Shown: positions 24,703 through 32,011 of the stretch, one piece after another
Position numbering within the stretch: position 1 is the stretch's first letter
How the letters are laid out: the number at the start of each line of letters is the position of its first letter
From: Synechococcaceae cyanobacterium SM2_3_2
GTDB lineage: Bacteria > Cyanobacteriota > Cyanobacteriia > Thermostichales > Thermostichaceae
Direction: 5' to 3'
Length of the DNA: 32,011 bases
NCBI GenBank assembly: GCA_012031565.1
Contig: JAAUUM010000019.1
Coordinates: 1 to 32,011, forward strand
Program-made: the position numbers and the translations under genes
Notes under the pieces: model-generated
What the model saw: only the letters and a program-made list of their open reading frames with translations
What the model was told of the DNA's origin: nothing
Databases searched by the model: none

Positions 24703-25467
24703 ATGATCTCGATCAACAACAACACGCTGCAAGATGCCCTCGGTCGCCGCCAAGCTCTCAAGGTGATCAGTGGCCTTCAAAACTTTGATCTGGACTCCGT
24801 TAGTCGGATTGTGCGGTCAGCTGAGCGGGGCGGAGCCACCTATGTCGATATTGCGGCCCATCCTGACTTGGTTAAGGCAGTGCGTAGCCAGAGCGATCTG
24901 CCCATCTGTGTCTCAGCCGTGGATCCCGAGCAATTGGCCCTCGCTGTCCAGGCGGGAGCTGATTTGGTGGAAATCGGCAATTTTGACAGTTTTTACCAGG
25001 CTGGTCGGGTTTTCACCGCCGCTGAGGTGCTCGACCTAGCTCGCAAAACTCGGGCAATGCTGCCTCGCACCCTGCTGTCCGTGACGGTTCCCCATACCCT
25101 CACCCTCGATCAGCAAGCTGAACTGGCCGAAAGCCTGGAAACCATCGGAACCGACCTGATCCAGACCGAGGGGGGCACCAGTGCCCAGCCCCAGCACGGT
25201 GGATCCCTGGGCTTGGTGGAAAAAGCCGCCCCCACCCTGGCCGCTGCCTATGAGATCAGCCGCGCTGTGAGTATTCCAGTCTTGTGCGCCTCTGGCCTCT
25301 CTACCGTGACTGTGGCGATGGCTATTGCGGCTGGAGCCTCTGGTGTGGGGGTGGGTCGTGCCGTTAGTCAGCTCCAGGACGAAGTGGCGATGGTGGCTCA
25401 GGTGCGGGCTTTGGTGGAAGCTCTCAATAAGGCCGTGATCCCCGTGGCCTACTCTGCCCGGTCTTGA
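24703..25467 (+). CDS. ycf23: Ycf23 / DUF561 family protein
   Basis: This 254-aa soluble protein has a TIM-barrel-like pattern. Family landmarks are LKVISGLQNFDLDSV, GGATYVDIAAHPDLV, PICVSAVDPEQL, LVEIGNFDSFY, TEGGTSAQPQHGG and ASGLSTVTVAMAIAAGASGVG. Ycf23 is conserved in cyanobacteria and some red-lineage plastids; its reaction is not known to me. The length is normal. The ATG at 24703 starts right before the conserved region. An intrinsic terminator follows 49 bases after the stop. Confidence 0.88.
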   Translation: MISINNNTLQDALGRRQALKVISGLQNFDLDSVSRIVRSAERGGATYVDIAAHPDLVKAVRSQSDLPICVSAVDPEQLALAVQAGADLVEIGNFDSFYQAGRVFTAAEVLDLARKTRAMLPRTLLSVTVPHTLTLDQQAELAESLETIGTDLIQTEGGTSAQPQHGGSLGLVEKAAPTLAAAYEISRAVSIPVLCASGLSTVTVAMAIAAGASGVGVGRAVSQLQDEVAMVAQVRALVEALNKAVIPVAYSARS

Positions 25468-25515
25468 GGCTTATCAAGCTTGACCTTGTTGATCTGAAAG
25501 TTAATTGAGTAACTC

Positions 25516-25550
25516 AAGGGATCCTCTGTTTTATCCGGGATCCCTTTTTT
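25516..25550 (+). terminator. Intrinsic terminator after ycf23 built from two GGATCC elements
   Basis: The 9-bp stem AAGGGATCC (25516-25524) pairs perfectly with GGATCCCTT (25538-25546) across a 13-base loop and is followed by T's to 25550. Both arms contain the genome's overrepresented palindrome. Confidence 0.8.
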
Positions 25551-25950
25551 AGTGAATGATGAACCAGCGCCTCAGCAAATGAGACAGCCAGAGAGAAATC
25601 CCATCAGACCAGAGACGGTAACGATGGCCTTTGGCTGCTAATTAGCCTCTTGTTCACATTTTCAGGAAAAATTACTGAGCCAATGTGTTCGGCTTAACCG
25701 CGCATTAACCCTTGGGGACTTTATACTACTTTCATCTTCGGCAATTGATTCACATATCCTTAATGATCTTGTGACGTTTCAAACGTGGGGCGTTGTCAAG
25801 GGTGTGGTGTGATCCATTGCAGAGCCAGTTAACTCACCACCCTCCTAGACACAACGCAAAGCCTCATCGATGAGCTGATGGCTGGCGCTTCATCTTGGCC
25901 GGGATGGTTTCCCAGTCTTTTTGTCCCAATCATCTACTCACGAGGCTTTG
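25551..25950. other. Upstream region of the secreted nuclease
   Basis: No gene is evident in the 400 bases between the ycf23 terminator and the nuclease start. The segment contains the Pho-box-like repeats and -10 described separately. The stretch from 25735 to 25950 would then be an untranslated leader of about 215 bases; I see no riboswitch-like fold or short coding frame in it that I can support. Confidence 0.5.
25693..25727 (+). promoter_or_regulatory. Pho-box-like direct repeats with -10 box
   Basis: CTTAACCG (25693-25700) and ATTAACCC (25704-25711) are 8-base repeats separated by 3 bases, an 11-base period that matches the cyanobacterial Pho box (repeats of YTTAACCW with 3-base spacers, bound by SphR/PhoB). 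TATACT at 25722-25727 follows 10 bases after the second repeat and fits a -10, so the repeats would replace the -35. A third repeat is not clear on either side. Confidence 0.65.
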
Positions 25951-28227
25951 ATGAACATCAGTCTGAACTATTGGTCTGCCCGTTTGCTGGGGATCTCGCT
26001 GCTGGTTCCCGCCCTGTACTCCTGCGGCGGTGGCAACACTCCTACAGCGCTTGCGCCCGAGGAGACGGAGATCGCCTCTGCAACCGTCACTTTGACGGAG
26101 TCTCCCACCGCCTTGCCCAGCGACCTGGAGAGTCCAGTCTCTCTGGTGGCTATCCCCAACCAGGGATCCCCCTCCACCCTTGATATTGCCACCTGGAATA
26201 TTGAGTGGTTTGGCTCCACCAGCAATGGCCCCACCAATGAGTCTCTCCAAGTTCAGAATGTCAGCGACGTGATTTCTGGTGCCAATCTGGACATCTGGGG
26301 TTTGCAAGAGATAGTTAGCGCCAGCCAGTTTCAACAGATGGTGGCGGGGCTGCCGGGATACAGCGGTGTTTTGGCTAGTGACAGTACCGTGTCCAGTGGC
26401 TCTCAGTACTACAGCGCCTCTGAGCAAAAAGTCGCCCTCATTTACAACACCTCCCTACTCTCTCTGCGAAGTGCCCGTGTCATTTTGGGCAACAATGACT
26501 CTGCCTTTGCCGGTCGTCCGCCGGTGGAGTTCACCCTGCGGGTCCAGAGCACTGGCGAGGATATCATCGTCATCGTCCTGCACGCCAAGTGCTGCACCGA
26601 CACCACCTCCTACTCCCGTCGCCAAGCTGCTGCCAATGCCCTGAAGTCCTTTCTGGACAGCACCTATCCCACCCGCAGAGTGTGGGTGATCGGCGACTTC
26701 AATGACGATGTGGATACCTCCATCAGCCCCGGTAACAACTCTTCTTACCAGAGCTTTATCAATGATCCAGCCAACTATACCTTCCCCACCCGAGCCTTAT
26801 CTATAGCTGGCATTGCCTCCACCGTAGGATTCCCTGACACTATCGATCACCACCTGATCACCAACGAGGCCAACGCCACGTATGTGTCAGGCTCGGCGCA
26901 GCGACTGCCTGTGGATCAGTTCATCCCCAACTACGGCACCACCACCAGCGATCACTATCCCATCCTGGCCCGCTACAACCTCGGCGGAATCACTGGTGGC
27001 CCCAGCCCTACACCAGCCCCTACTCCAGCCCCCACCGCCACCCCCCAACCGGGAGGATCCATCCAGGTTTTTCTCAACGAGATCCTGGCTAATGAACCCG
27101 GCAGCAACACCGCTGCCGAGGGGGTGGAATTGATTAATGTGGGCAGCACCATCGCCAACCTGAGTGGATGGACAATCTCGGATGCCTCCAGTCTGCGCTA
27201 TACCTTTCCATCAGGCACCAGTGTGCAGCCCGGTGGGGTGATCGGTGTCACCCGCAATTTTGGCCTATCCAATAGTGGGGATACCGTCATTCTGCGGGAT
27301 AGCAGTGGCACTGTGCGAGATCAGTTCCAATATCCCTCCAGCTTGGCCAACTCCGATGGCGTCTCCATGAACCGCAATCCTGACGGATCTACGACGGGCA
27401 TTTTTGTGAAGCACAACACCCTCAGCTCTCAAAGTCAGTCCATCGGCCAACGGCTGACCAACCCTACTCCTGCCCCTACTCCTGCCCCTACGGCCACTCC
27501 CACGGCCATTCCTCCGGCCAGCTCTACCATTGGCGGATCACAAACTCTAACGGGATCCCTGAGCACTACTGATGCCAGCAACCCCACCCGCTCGGGCCGC
27601 TACAAAGATGACTACATCCTGACAGGAGTGTCCACAGGCAGAACGGTGACGGTGTCCATGACCAGCTCTTTGGATACTTACCTACAACTAGTCAATGCCA
27701 GCACGGGCCAAGTGATCGCTGAGAACGATGACAGTTCGGCAGTGGGGGGTACCAACTCGCAGGTGGTTTTCACGGTTCAATCTGGGATCACCTATTTGAT
27801 CCGGGCCACCAGCTACTCGTCGGGGGCCACTGGCAGCTATACCCTGTCTACCTCCACCTCTGCGGCTAGCCCCACCCCGGCACCTACGCCCGCTGGCCTT
27901 ACCCTGTCTGTGCCCCAGACCCGGACAGGCACCCTCTCCAGCAGCGACGGCAACAACCCCACCCGCAGTGGATCCTTTGCCGAGGACTATCGGCTGACTG
28001 GGTTGACGGTGGGACGCAGCGTCCGGCTGAACCTGAGCAGTAGCTTTGATACTTATCTACAGCTCATCAACGCCTCCACTGGGGCTGTCATCACTTTCAA
28101 CGATGACTTTGGCACCACCACCAACTCTCAGATTACTTTCACCCCGCAGTCGGGCATTAGCTACATCGCGCGGGTGACCAGCTACAACAGCAATACCACC
28201 GGCAGCTACACCCTTTCAGCCCAGTAA
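25951..28227 (+). CDS. Secreted lipoprotein nuclease: EEP domain, lamin-tail domain and two PPC domains
   Basis: The ATG at 25951 follows GAGG at about 5 bases and gives 758 aa with a lipoprotein signal (SLLVPALYSCGG, Cys 25). An endonuclease/exonuclease/phosphatase domain follows: IATWNIEW near 80, DIWGLQEI, GDFNDD near 248 and TSDHYPIL near 334, with a Cys pair in AKCCTD. Then comes a lamin-tail domain (about 370-500: FLNEILAN, GVELINVG, LSGWTISD) and two pre-peptidase C-terminal type domains (about 530-635 and 653-758, each with SFDTYLQLINASTG-like cores). Pro/Thr linkers (PTPAPTPAP) separate the modules. It probably degrades extracellular DNA for phosphate, similar to the NucH type, which agrees with a Pho box upstream. 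Earlier in-frame TTG starts lack a signal-like beginning. Confidence 0.88.
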   Translation: MNISLNYWSARLLGISLLVPALYSCGGGNTPTALAPEETEIASATVTLTESPTALPSDLESPVSLVAIPNQGSPSTLDIATWNIEWFGSTSNGPTNESLQVQNVSDVISGANLDIWGLQEIVSASQFQQMVAGLPGYSGVLASDSTVSSGSQYYSASEQKVALIYNTSLLSLRSARVILGNNDSAFAGRPPVEFTLRVQSTGEDIIVIVLHAKCCTDTTSYSRRQAAANALKSFLDSTYPTRRVWVIGDFNDDVDTSISPGNNSSYQSFINDPANYTFPTRALSIAGIASTVGFPDTIDHHLITNEANATYVSGSAQRLPVDQFIPNYGTTTSDHYPILARYNLGGITGGPSPTPAPTPAPTATPQPGGSIQVFLNEILANEPGSNTAAEGVELINVGSTIANLSGWTISDASSLRYTFPSGTSVQPGGVIGVTRNFGLSNSGDTVILRDSSGTVRDQFQYPSSLANSDGVSMNRNPDGSTTGIFVKHNTLSSQSQSIGQRLTNPTPAPTPAPTATPTAIPPASSTIGGSQTLTGSLSTTDASNPTRSGRYKDDYILTGVSTGRTVTVSMTSSLDTYLQLVNASTGQVIAENDDSSAVGGTNSQVVFTVQSGITYLIRATSYSSGATGSYTLSTSTSAASPTPAPTPAGLTLSVPQTRTGTLSSSDGNNPTRSGSFAEDYRLTGLTVGRSVRLNLSSSFDTYLQLINASTGAVITFNDDFGTTTNSQITFTPQSGISYIARVTSYNSNTTGSYTLSAQ

Positions 28228-28259
28228 CTGCCGATCTGGCCAGTAACTGCCGATCTGGC
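28222..28259. repeat. 19-bp tandem duplication across the nuclease stop codon
   Basis: CAGTAACTGCCGATCTGGC occurs at 28222-28240 and again at 28241-28259. The first copy contains the TAA stop of the nuclease gene (28225-28227), so the second copy adds another stop without changing the protein. Confidence 0.85.
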
Positions 28260-28293
28260 CAGACAGGTTTGGATCCTTTGACTGGATCCCGGT

Positions 28294-28328
28294 GCTCGCT
28301 TGTCTTAACTGCAGGCGAGCCTTATTTC
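28294..28328 (+). terminator. Probable terminator of the nuclease gene
   Basis: GCTCGCTTG (28294-28302) pairs with CAGGCGAGC (28312-28320) with one G-U pair, leaving a 9-base loop; CTTATTTC follows. The U tract is weak, so efficiency is uncertain. Confidence 0.55.
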
Positions 28329-28732
28329 TAGGTCAGGTTTTTGGCCCAGGAAGAGAAACAGAGGGATCTGGATCATCGCCTCCCTACACCAACATCAAAA
28401 ACCCATGAACAGCGATAAAGGCATTCCCCCGTCTTTTGGGTTGAGTTTTTGGCCGCTTGGTGAAAACTAGAGGGTATTCACTTACATTGAACCCAGTGAG
28501 GGTTATCGCTCCACCACCGGGCATACTCTCGCAGTTCATCAAGGGATCCCACGCTTTTCTAGGAACTTGTATCCCATCCAGACCGCCTGATACCCGTAGG
28601 CTTGCTGGATCCCCTTACTGGATCCGGTGGAGATCGTCTAGCTCAGCTTACCGGATGTCAAATCGGGATCCATCATCTGGGCGAAAGGCTTTAGAGTGAG
28701 AGAACCAATACGTTTGGATCCCCAAGGCTGTT
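28329..28732. other. Intergenic region upstream of ycf4
   Basis: About 400 bases without a supported gene. Short open frames exist but resemble no family. Five GGATCC elements lie between 28540 and 28715. The ycf4 promoter should be in this stretch but I could not place clear boxes. Confidence 0.4.
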
Positions 28733-29368
28733 GTGACTGCTTCTAACCTCGATTCCACCCCTGAGTCTTTCCCTGCTGAATCGGCCCCAGAATCCGCTCA
28801 AGTAGAGGACAAGGCTAAGCCCCAAACCCCCGCAACCCTACGTTACACCGTGCAGGGATCCCGTCGTCCCAGCGTCTACTTTTGGGCGGTGGCCTTATCG
28901 GGGGGCGGGCTGGGGTTTGCCTTGGCGGGTCTCTCCAGCTTCAGCGGCACCAACCTGTTACCCTTTTCAGATCCAACCCAGCTGGCCTTTATTCCTCAGG
29001 GGATCGCCATGCTGTTCTATGGGGTGGTGGGATCCCTGGCAGGGCTTTATCAATGGTTGAGTTTGGCCTGGAATCTGGGGGGCGGCTATAACGAATTTGA
29101 CAAGGGATCCCGAACCGTCACCCTTTTTCGGCAGGGATTTCCCGGCGAAAGCCGCGAAGTGAGGCTGGTCTATCCCTTTGCGGATGTGCAGAGCGTGCGG
29201 GTTGCCATCAAAGATGGGTTGAATCCCAAGCGGGCCATCTTTCTCCGGGTGCGAGGGCATGGGGATCTTCGCCTCACCTCGATCAGCGAACCAATGGCGC
29301 TGGCAGATATCGAAAATCAAGCTGCTGAGATTGCCCGTTACTTAGGGGTCATCCTTGAGGGGATTTAG
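28733..29368 (+). CDS. ycf4: Photosystem I assembly protein Ycf4
   Basis: This 211-aa thylakoid membrane protein assists assembly of photosystem I. The start is a GTG at 28733 with CCAAGG upstream. A variable acidic/Pro-rich N-terminus (about 40 residues) is longer than usual for the family (typically 180-190 aa in total). Two helices follow (YFWAVALSGGGLGFALAGLS and IAMLFYGVVGSLAGLYQWL), then the conserved soluble part with GGGYNEFDKGSRTVTLFRQG, VRVAIKDGLNPKRAIFLRVRG and the C-terminal EIARYLGV. It is followed by the S1 gene on the same strand after a 240-bp gap. Confidence 0.93.
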   Translation: MTASNLDSTPESFPAESAPESAQVEDKAKPQTPATLRYTVQGSRRPSVYFWAVALSGGGLGFALAGLSSFSGTNLLPFSDPTQLAFIPQGIAMLFYGVVGSLAGLYQWLSLAWNLGGGYNEFDKGSRTVTLFRQGFPGESREVRLVYPFADVQSVRVAIKDGLNPKRAIFLRVRGHGDLRLTSISEPMALADIENQAAEIARYLGVILEGI

Positions 29369-29612
29369 CCCGAATCTACCCGAATCCAGATGAGTATTTG
29401 AGGGTTTTCCAGACCTTGCCTCAGAGATCGCAACCTTGATCTGATGGCAAGTTCACGCTGAGGGGCTGAGGTCGTATCGGTGGGGTCTGATAGACTATGC
29501 TGATTGCTCGGATGCTGCTCCGTTAGAAACCTGATGGCAGCAGGATTTGAACAGTCTATGTATTCCCTTGCGTCTTTTTCTTTGCCTTTTCGTTACTAGC
29601 TGATTCACTGTG

Positions 29613-30521
29613 ATGAACATTTCTGCGTCTCGTCGGGCTGTTGATGCCTTTTCAATGGAAGATTTTGCCCGCGCTCTTGATGACCACGATCCCAGTTTTG
29701 CGGTGGGCCAGACCATCACAGGTCGGGTGGTGGAGACTGCCCCTGAAGGAGCCTATGTAGACATCGGGGGAAAATCCCTGGCATTTGTGCCCCTTAAGGA
29801 GGTGGATCGCCGCATGGTGGACAATGCCGCCGAAATTATGCCGGTGGGCAGCGACCACGAGTTTTTGATCACCCATGAAGAAGACCGCGAGGGCCAGATC
29901 AAGCTGTCGCGGCGGCGGCAACTCCTGCAAAAGGTCTGGCTAGACATGAAAGAGCGGTTAGACACAAACCAAGCCTTTGAAGTGCGAGTCACCGGCACCA
30001 ATCGCGGCGGCGTATTGGTGGATGCGGAAGGGATCCGAGGATTTATCCCTCGATCGCACCTCAATCACCGCGAAGAGCTGAATGGACTGGTGGGCCAAAA
30101 ACTACAAGTGGGGGTGTTGGATGTCAACGCCGAGGCCAATAAATTGGTGTTGTCCCAAAAGCAAGTCGTGCAAGCGGCCAGCCTGGGCCAGTTTGAGCGG
30201 GGTCAAGTGGTGGAGGGCAAAATCACGGGCATCAAACCTTTTGGGGTGTTTGTGCAGATCGATGATGCCACCGGACTGCTCCACATCAAGCAGATCTCTG
30301 AGAGCTTCATCCGGTCGCTAGAAGACCTTTTTCAGGTGGGCCAGAGCATCAAAGCAGTGGTCTTGGATATTGACGAAGGCCGGGGCCGGATGGCGCTGTC
30401 CACCCGAGTGTTAGAAAAACATCCCGGCGAAATGTTGGAGCAGATGGCAACCGTTCTGTCGGAGGCAGAAGAACGGGCGGGTAAGATCCACGGCAAATTA
30501 GAGGAAGCGGCAGGCAACTGA
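29613..30521 (+). CDS. S1 RNA-binding domain protein, cyanobacterial ribosomal protein S1 type
   Basis: This 302-aa protein starts at ATG 29613; a GTG lies directly before it. It has three S1 domains: about residues 30-100 (GQTITGRVVETAPEGAYVDI), 115-180 (DTNQAFEVRVTGTNRGGVLV, IRGFIPRSHL) and 195-270 (GQVVEGKITGIKPFGVFVQI, GLLHIKQIS), then a short charged helical tail. Cyanobacteria carry two such proteins of about 300-330 aa (Rps1A and Rps1B), shorter than the six-domain S1 of E. coli; this one is more like the second, but I do not assign a symbol. It acts in mRNA binding on the 30S subunit and may bind single-stranded RNA or DNA more generally. Confidence 0.88.
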   Translation: MNISASRRAVDAFSMEDFARALDDHDPSFAVGQTITGRVVETAPEGAYVDIGGKSLAFVPLKEVDRRMVDNAAEIMPVGSDHEFLITHEEDREGQIKLSRRRQLLQKVWLDMKERLDTNQAFEVRVTGTNRGGVLVDAEGIRGFIPRSHLNHREELNGLVGQKLQVGVLDVNAEANKLVLSQKQVVQAASLGQFERGQVVEGKITGIKPFGVFVQIDDATGLLHIKQISESFIRSLEDLFQVGQSIKAVVLDIDEGRGRMALSTRVLEKHPGEMLEQMATVLSEAEERAGKIHGKLEEAAGN

Positions 30522-30642
30522 TGGGTTCAGCACCTGTCCTGCTTCCGATTTGCCTCTGACGAAATCTGACGGCCAAATTAACCTGAAGGGTGGATCCCCT
30601 TGTATCTGCCCTTCTTTATATTCGTTTGAGGACTTTCTTCCC

Positions 30643-30963
30643 ATGATGCTAGAACCCATGTCTCGACCCAGAGTGACCAGAGGCTGGCCCCTAGAGGCTT
30701 TTGTGGGGGATCGGGTGGTCTGTATCTTGGAAGGTGAGCATCTCGATCAGGTTGATAGCATCACGGTGGAACCGATGGGCAAAGGGATCCTGATCACGAT
30801 TGGGGATCCCCACGGCCAACTCCCGGATCCGCCGCCACAGTCGGATCAAGCGTTGACAGTCACCTTTGAGATCCAACCCACCACCTATCCCGGCGAAAAA
30901 CGGATCCTATTGCACTCTCAGGCAGGATGCAGCGATCCGTTGCCGTTCTTGATTATGATGTGA
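30643..30963 (+). CDS. Small hypothetical protein, 106 aa, possible Ig/TIG-like fold
   Basis: I do not recognise the family. The start is probably one of two adjacent ATGs at 30643 and 30646; an upstream in-frame extension to 30550 has no conserved look. The pattern GDRVVCILEGEHLDQVDSIT, then EPMGKGILITIGDP and ALTVTFEIQPTTYPGEKRIL resembles the alternating strands of an IPT/TIG or other immunoglobulin-like domain. There is no signal peptide or membrane helix. The gene lies between the S1 gene and the convergent obg, and its GGATCC content is like that of the neighbours, so it is probably native and expressed. Confidence 0.6.
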   Translation: MMLEPMSRPRVTRGWPLEAFVGDRVVCILEGEHLDQVDSITVEPMGKGILITIGDPHGQLPDPPPQSDQALTVTFEIQPTTYPGEKRILLHSQAGCSDPLPFLIMM

Positions 30964-30985
30964 AGGCTCTCAGTCCCTCTCTCAG

Positions 30986-32011
30986 CTAGGCCAAAACCTG
31001 CACTGGATCGGGCTTGAGAATCACCTCATGCAGACGAGCCTCATCCAGCTCTGTCCACACCCGCTCCAATAGGCCAGGGATCCCAGAACCCGCCACAGCC
31101 GAAATGGCAAAGACCGGCAGTCCTAGAGCTGTTTCAAACTCCCGCAGCACCTCAAGCCCGTCATCTCCCAAGGCATCCATCTTATTGAGAGCCAAGATTT
31201 GGGGCTTCTCGGCCAGATGGGGATCGTAAGCCGCCAGCTCCCCTTGAATGGTGCGATAATCTGCCACGGGATCCTCGGCAGTGCCATCCACCACATGAAT
31301 CAAGACGCGGGTACGTTCCACATGGCGTAAAAAGTCATGGCCCAAGCCCACCCCTTGATGTGCCCCCTCGATCAGACCGGGAATATCTGCAAACACCACC
31401 CCATCTCGCAGCGGATGCCGTACCACCCCCAAGTTGGGCACCAGTGTGGTAAACGGATAGTCCGCCACCTTGGGCCGAGCGGAAGACACCGCTGAAATTA
31501 AGGTGGATTTGCCGGCATTGGGCAGACCGACGATTCCCACCTCCGCAATCAGCTTCAGCTCTAGCCGCAATCGCCGTTGTTCTCCGGGTTTACCCAGCGT
31601 ACATTTTTGTGGTGCCCGGTTGTGGTTGCTCAAAAAGTGGGAATTGCCCAGTCCACCCCGTCCCCCTTGGGCCACGATCAGCTCCTCGCCGGGATGGGTC
31701 AGATCCCCCAGCAGCTCGCCGGAGTTGGCCGCCTGCACCATCGTGCCGCAGGGCACCCGCACCCGCTTATCGGATCCACTGGCTCCGGTGGAATTGTTGG
31801 GGCCACCCTTCCGGCCCGGATCCGCTTTGATAACATGCTGAAACTGAAAATCGAGAAGGGTTTGCAAGCCTGAGTCCGCCACAAAAATGACGGATCCACC
31901 CCGACCTCCATTGCCCCCCCAAGGGCCACCGGCAGGCACATATTTTTCTCGACGAAAAGCAACGATGCCATCGCCCCCATCGCCTGCTTTCACTTCAATT
32001 TCGACCTGATC
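30986..32011 (-). CDS. obg: GTPase Obg/CgtA, N-terminus beyond the right edge
   Basis: This essential GTPase acts in 50S ribosome assembly and stress control. The frame is open to the window end: codons for [15 protein letters not shown] precede the first in-frame GTG at 31993, and the usual N-terminus (MQFIDQ-) is only a few codons further out. The glycine-rich Obg fold contains [18 protein letters not shown] and GGRGGLGN. The G domain has GLPNAGKST (G1), DYPFTTL (G2), DIPGLIEG (G3), NKMD (G4) and ISA (G5). It ends soon after the G domain, lacking the C-terminal OCT extension, as is usual in cyanobacteria. Confidence 0.93.
   Translation of the reverse strand, partial: DQVEIEVKAGDGGDGIVAFRREKYVPAGGPWGGNGGRGGSVIFVADSGLQTLLDFQFQHVIKADPGRKGGPNNSTGASGSDKRVRVPCGTMVQAANSGELLGDLTHPGEELIVAQGGRGGLGNSHFLSNHNRAPQKCTLGKPGEQRRLRLELKLIAEVGIVGLPNAGKSTLISAVSSARPKVADYPFTTLVPNLGVVRHPLRDGVVFADIPGLIEGAHQGVGLGHDFLRHVERTRVLIHVVDGTAEDPVADYRTIQGELAAYDPHLAEKPQILALNKMDALGDDGLEVLREFETALGLPVFAISAVAGSGIPGLLERVWTELDEARLHEVILKPDPVQVLA

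Larger units (their letters stand above)
2041..32011. repeat. Highly iterated palindrome GGATCC / GGGATCCC (HIP-like)
   Basis: GGATCC, often inside GGGATCCC, occurs roughly 140 times by hand count from 2.04 kb to the end, inside coding regions of both strands and between genes; for example about 17 copies in 7561-10149. Chance expectation for a hexamer at this base composition is around one per 3 kb. The usual cyanobacterial HIP1 octamer GCGATCGC is rare here (one noted at 3443). The first 2 kb have no GGATCC. Confidence 0.9.

Noticed and set aside
28457-28699. An 80-codon plus-strand frame upstream of ycf4
   Set aside because: No family resemblance, no ribosome-binding site, rich in Arg/Pro/Ser as expected of random GC-rich sequence.
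1-32011. tRNA, rRNA or riboswitch genes
   Set aside because: No T-loop GGTTCGA-type signature with a matching acceptor stem or known riboswitch core was found by eye in the intergenic regions.

Overview
The window looks like chromosomal DNA of a cyanobacterium. It carries Ycf4 (photosystem I assembly), Ycf23 (DUF561), an RbcR/Ycf30-type LysR regulator, a HisZ-type regulatory subunit, an MCE/ABC pair, a cyanobacterial-type S1 protein and Obg. The palindrome GGATCC, often as GGGATCCC, is strikingly frequent: a hand count gives roughly 140 copies between 2 kb and the right end, inside genes and between them. This resembles the HIP1 phenomenon of cyanobacteria (GCGATCGC) with a different octamer. 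From memory only, such a variant fits the early-branching Thermostichus / Synechococcus JA-type lineage; I cannot verify this here.

Layout. (1) 1-1900 is accessory DNA without a single GGATCC: an IS630-family transposase (cut by the left edge, -1 frameshift at an A8 run) apparently inserted in an IS200/IS605 tnpA, next to a decayed UPF0175/DUF3368 toxin-antitoxin pair. (2) 1940-4182, minus strand: a SAM methyltransferase coupled to an rbcR-like gene, and a 2OG-Fe(II) oxygenase. (3) 4569-11155, plus strand: sbcC, a Cu+-type P1B ATPase, and a membrane haem c (DUF3365/Tll0287-like) sensor. (4) 11322-16179, minus strand: a signalling block with a receiver protein, a receiver-Ser/Thr kinase and a large hybrid histidine kinase with two receivers. 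The receiver protein and the receiver-kinase look like one REC-REC-kinase gene split by a frameshift at two G runs. (5) 16564-18570, minus strand: an MlaD-like/MlaF-like lipid transport pair. (6) 18836-21274: an unknown 148-aa protein, a HAD phosphatase overlapping it tail to tail, and hisZ. (7) 21439-24252, minus strand: a znuABC-like metal uptake operon preceded by a 14-bp tandem array that carries Zur-like half sites. (8) 24703-25467: ycf23, closed by a terminator whose stem is made of two GGGATCC elements. (9) 25951-28227: a modular secreted lipoprotein nuclease behind a probable Pho box and -10. (10) 28733 to the end: ycf4, an S1-domain protein, a small unknown protein, and obg running off the right edge on the minus strand.

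The most interesting points are the HIP-like octamer and its absence from the left island, the possible phosphorelay feeding a Hanks-type kinase, the Zur-like repeat array, the Pho-box-driven nuclease, and several unrelated short tandem arrays (units 9-19 bp) that sit mainly in intergenic DNA.
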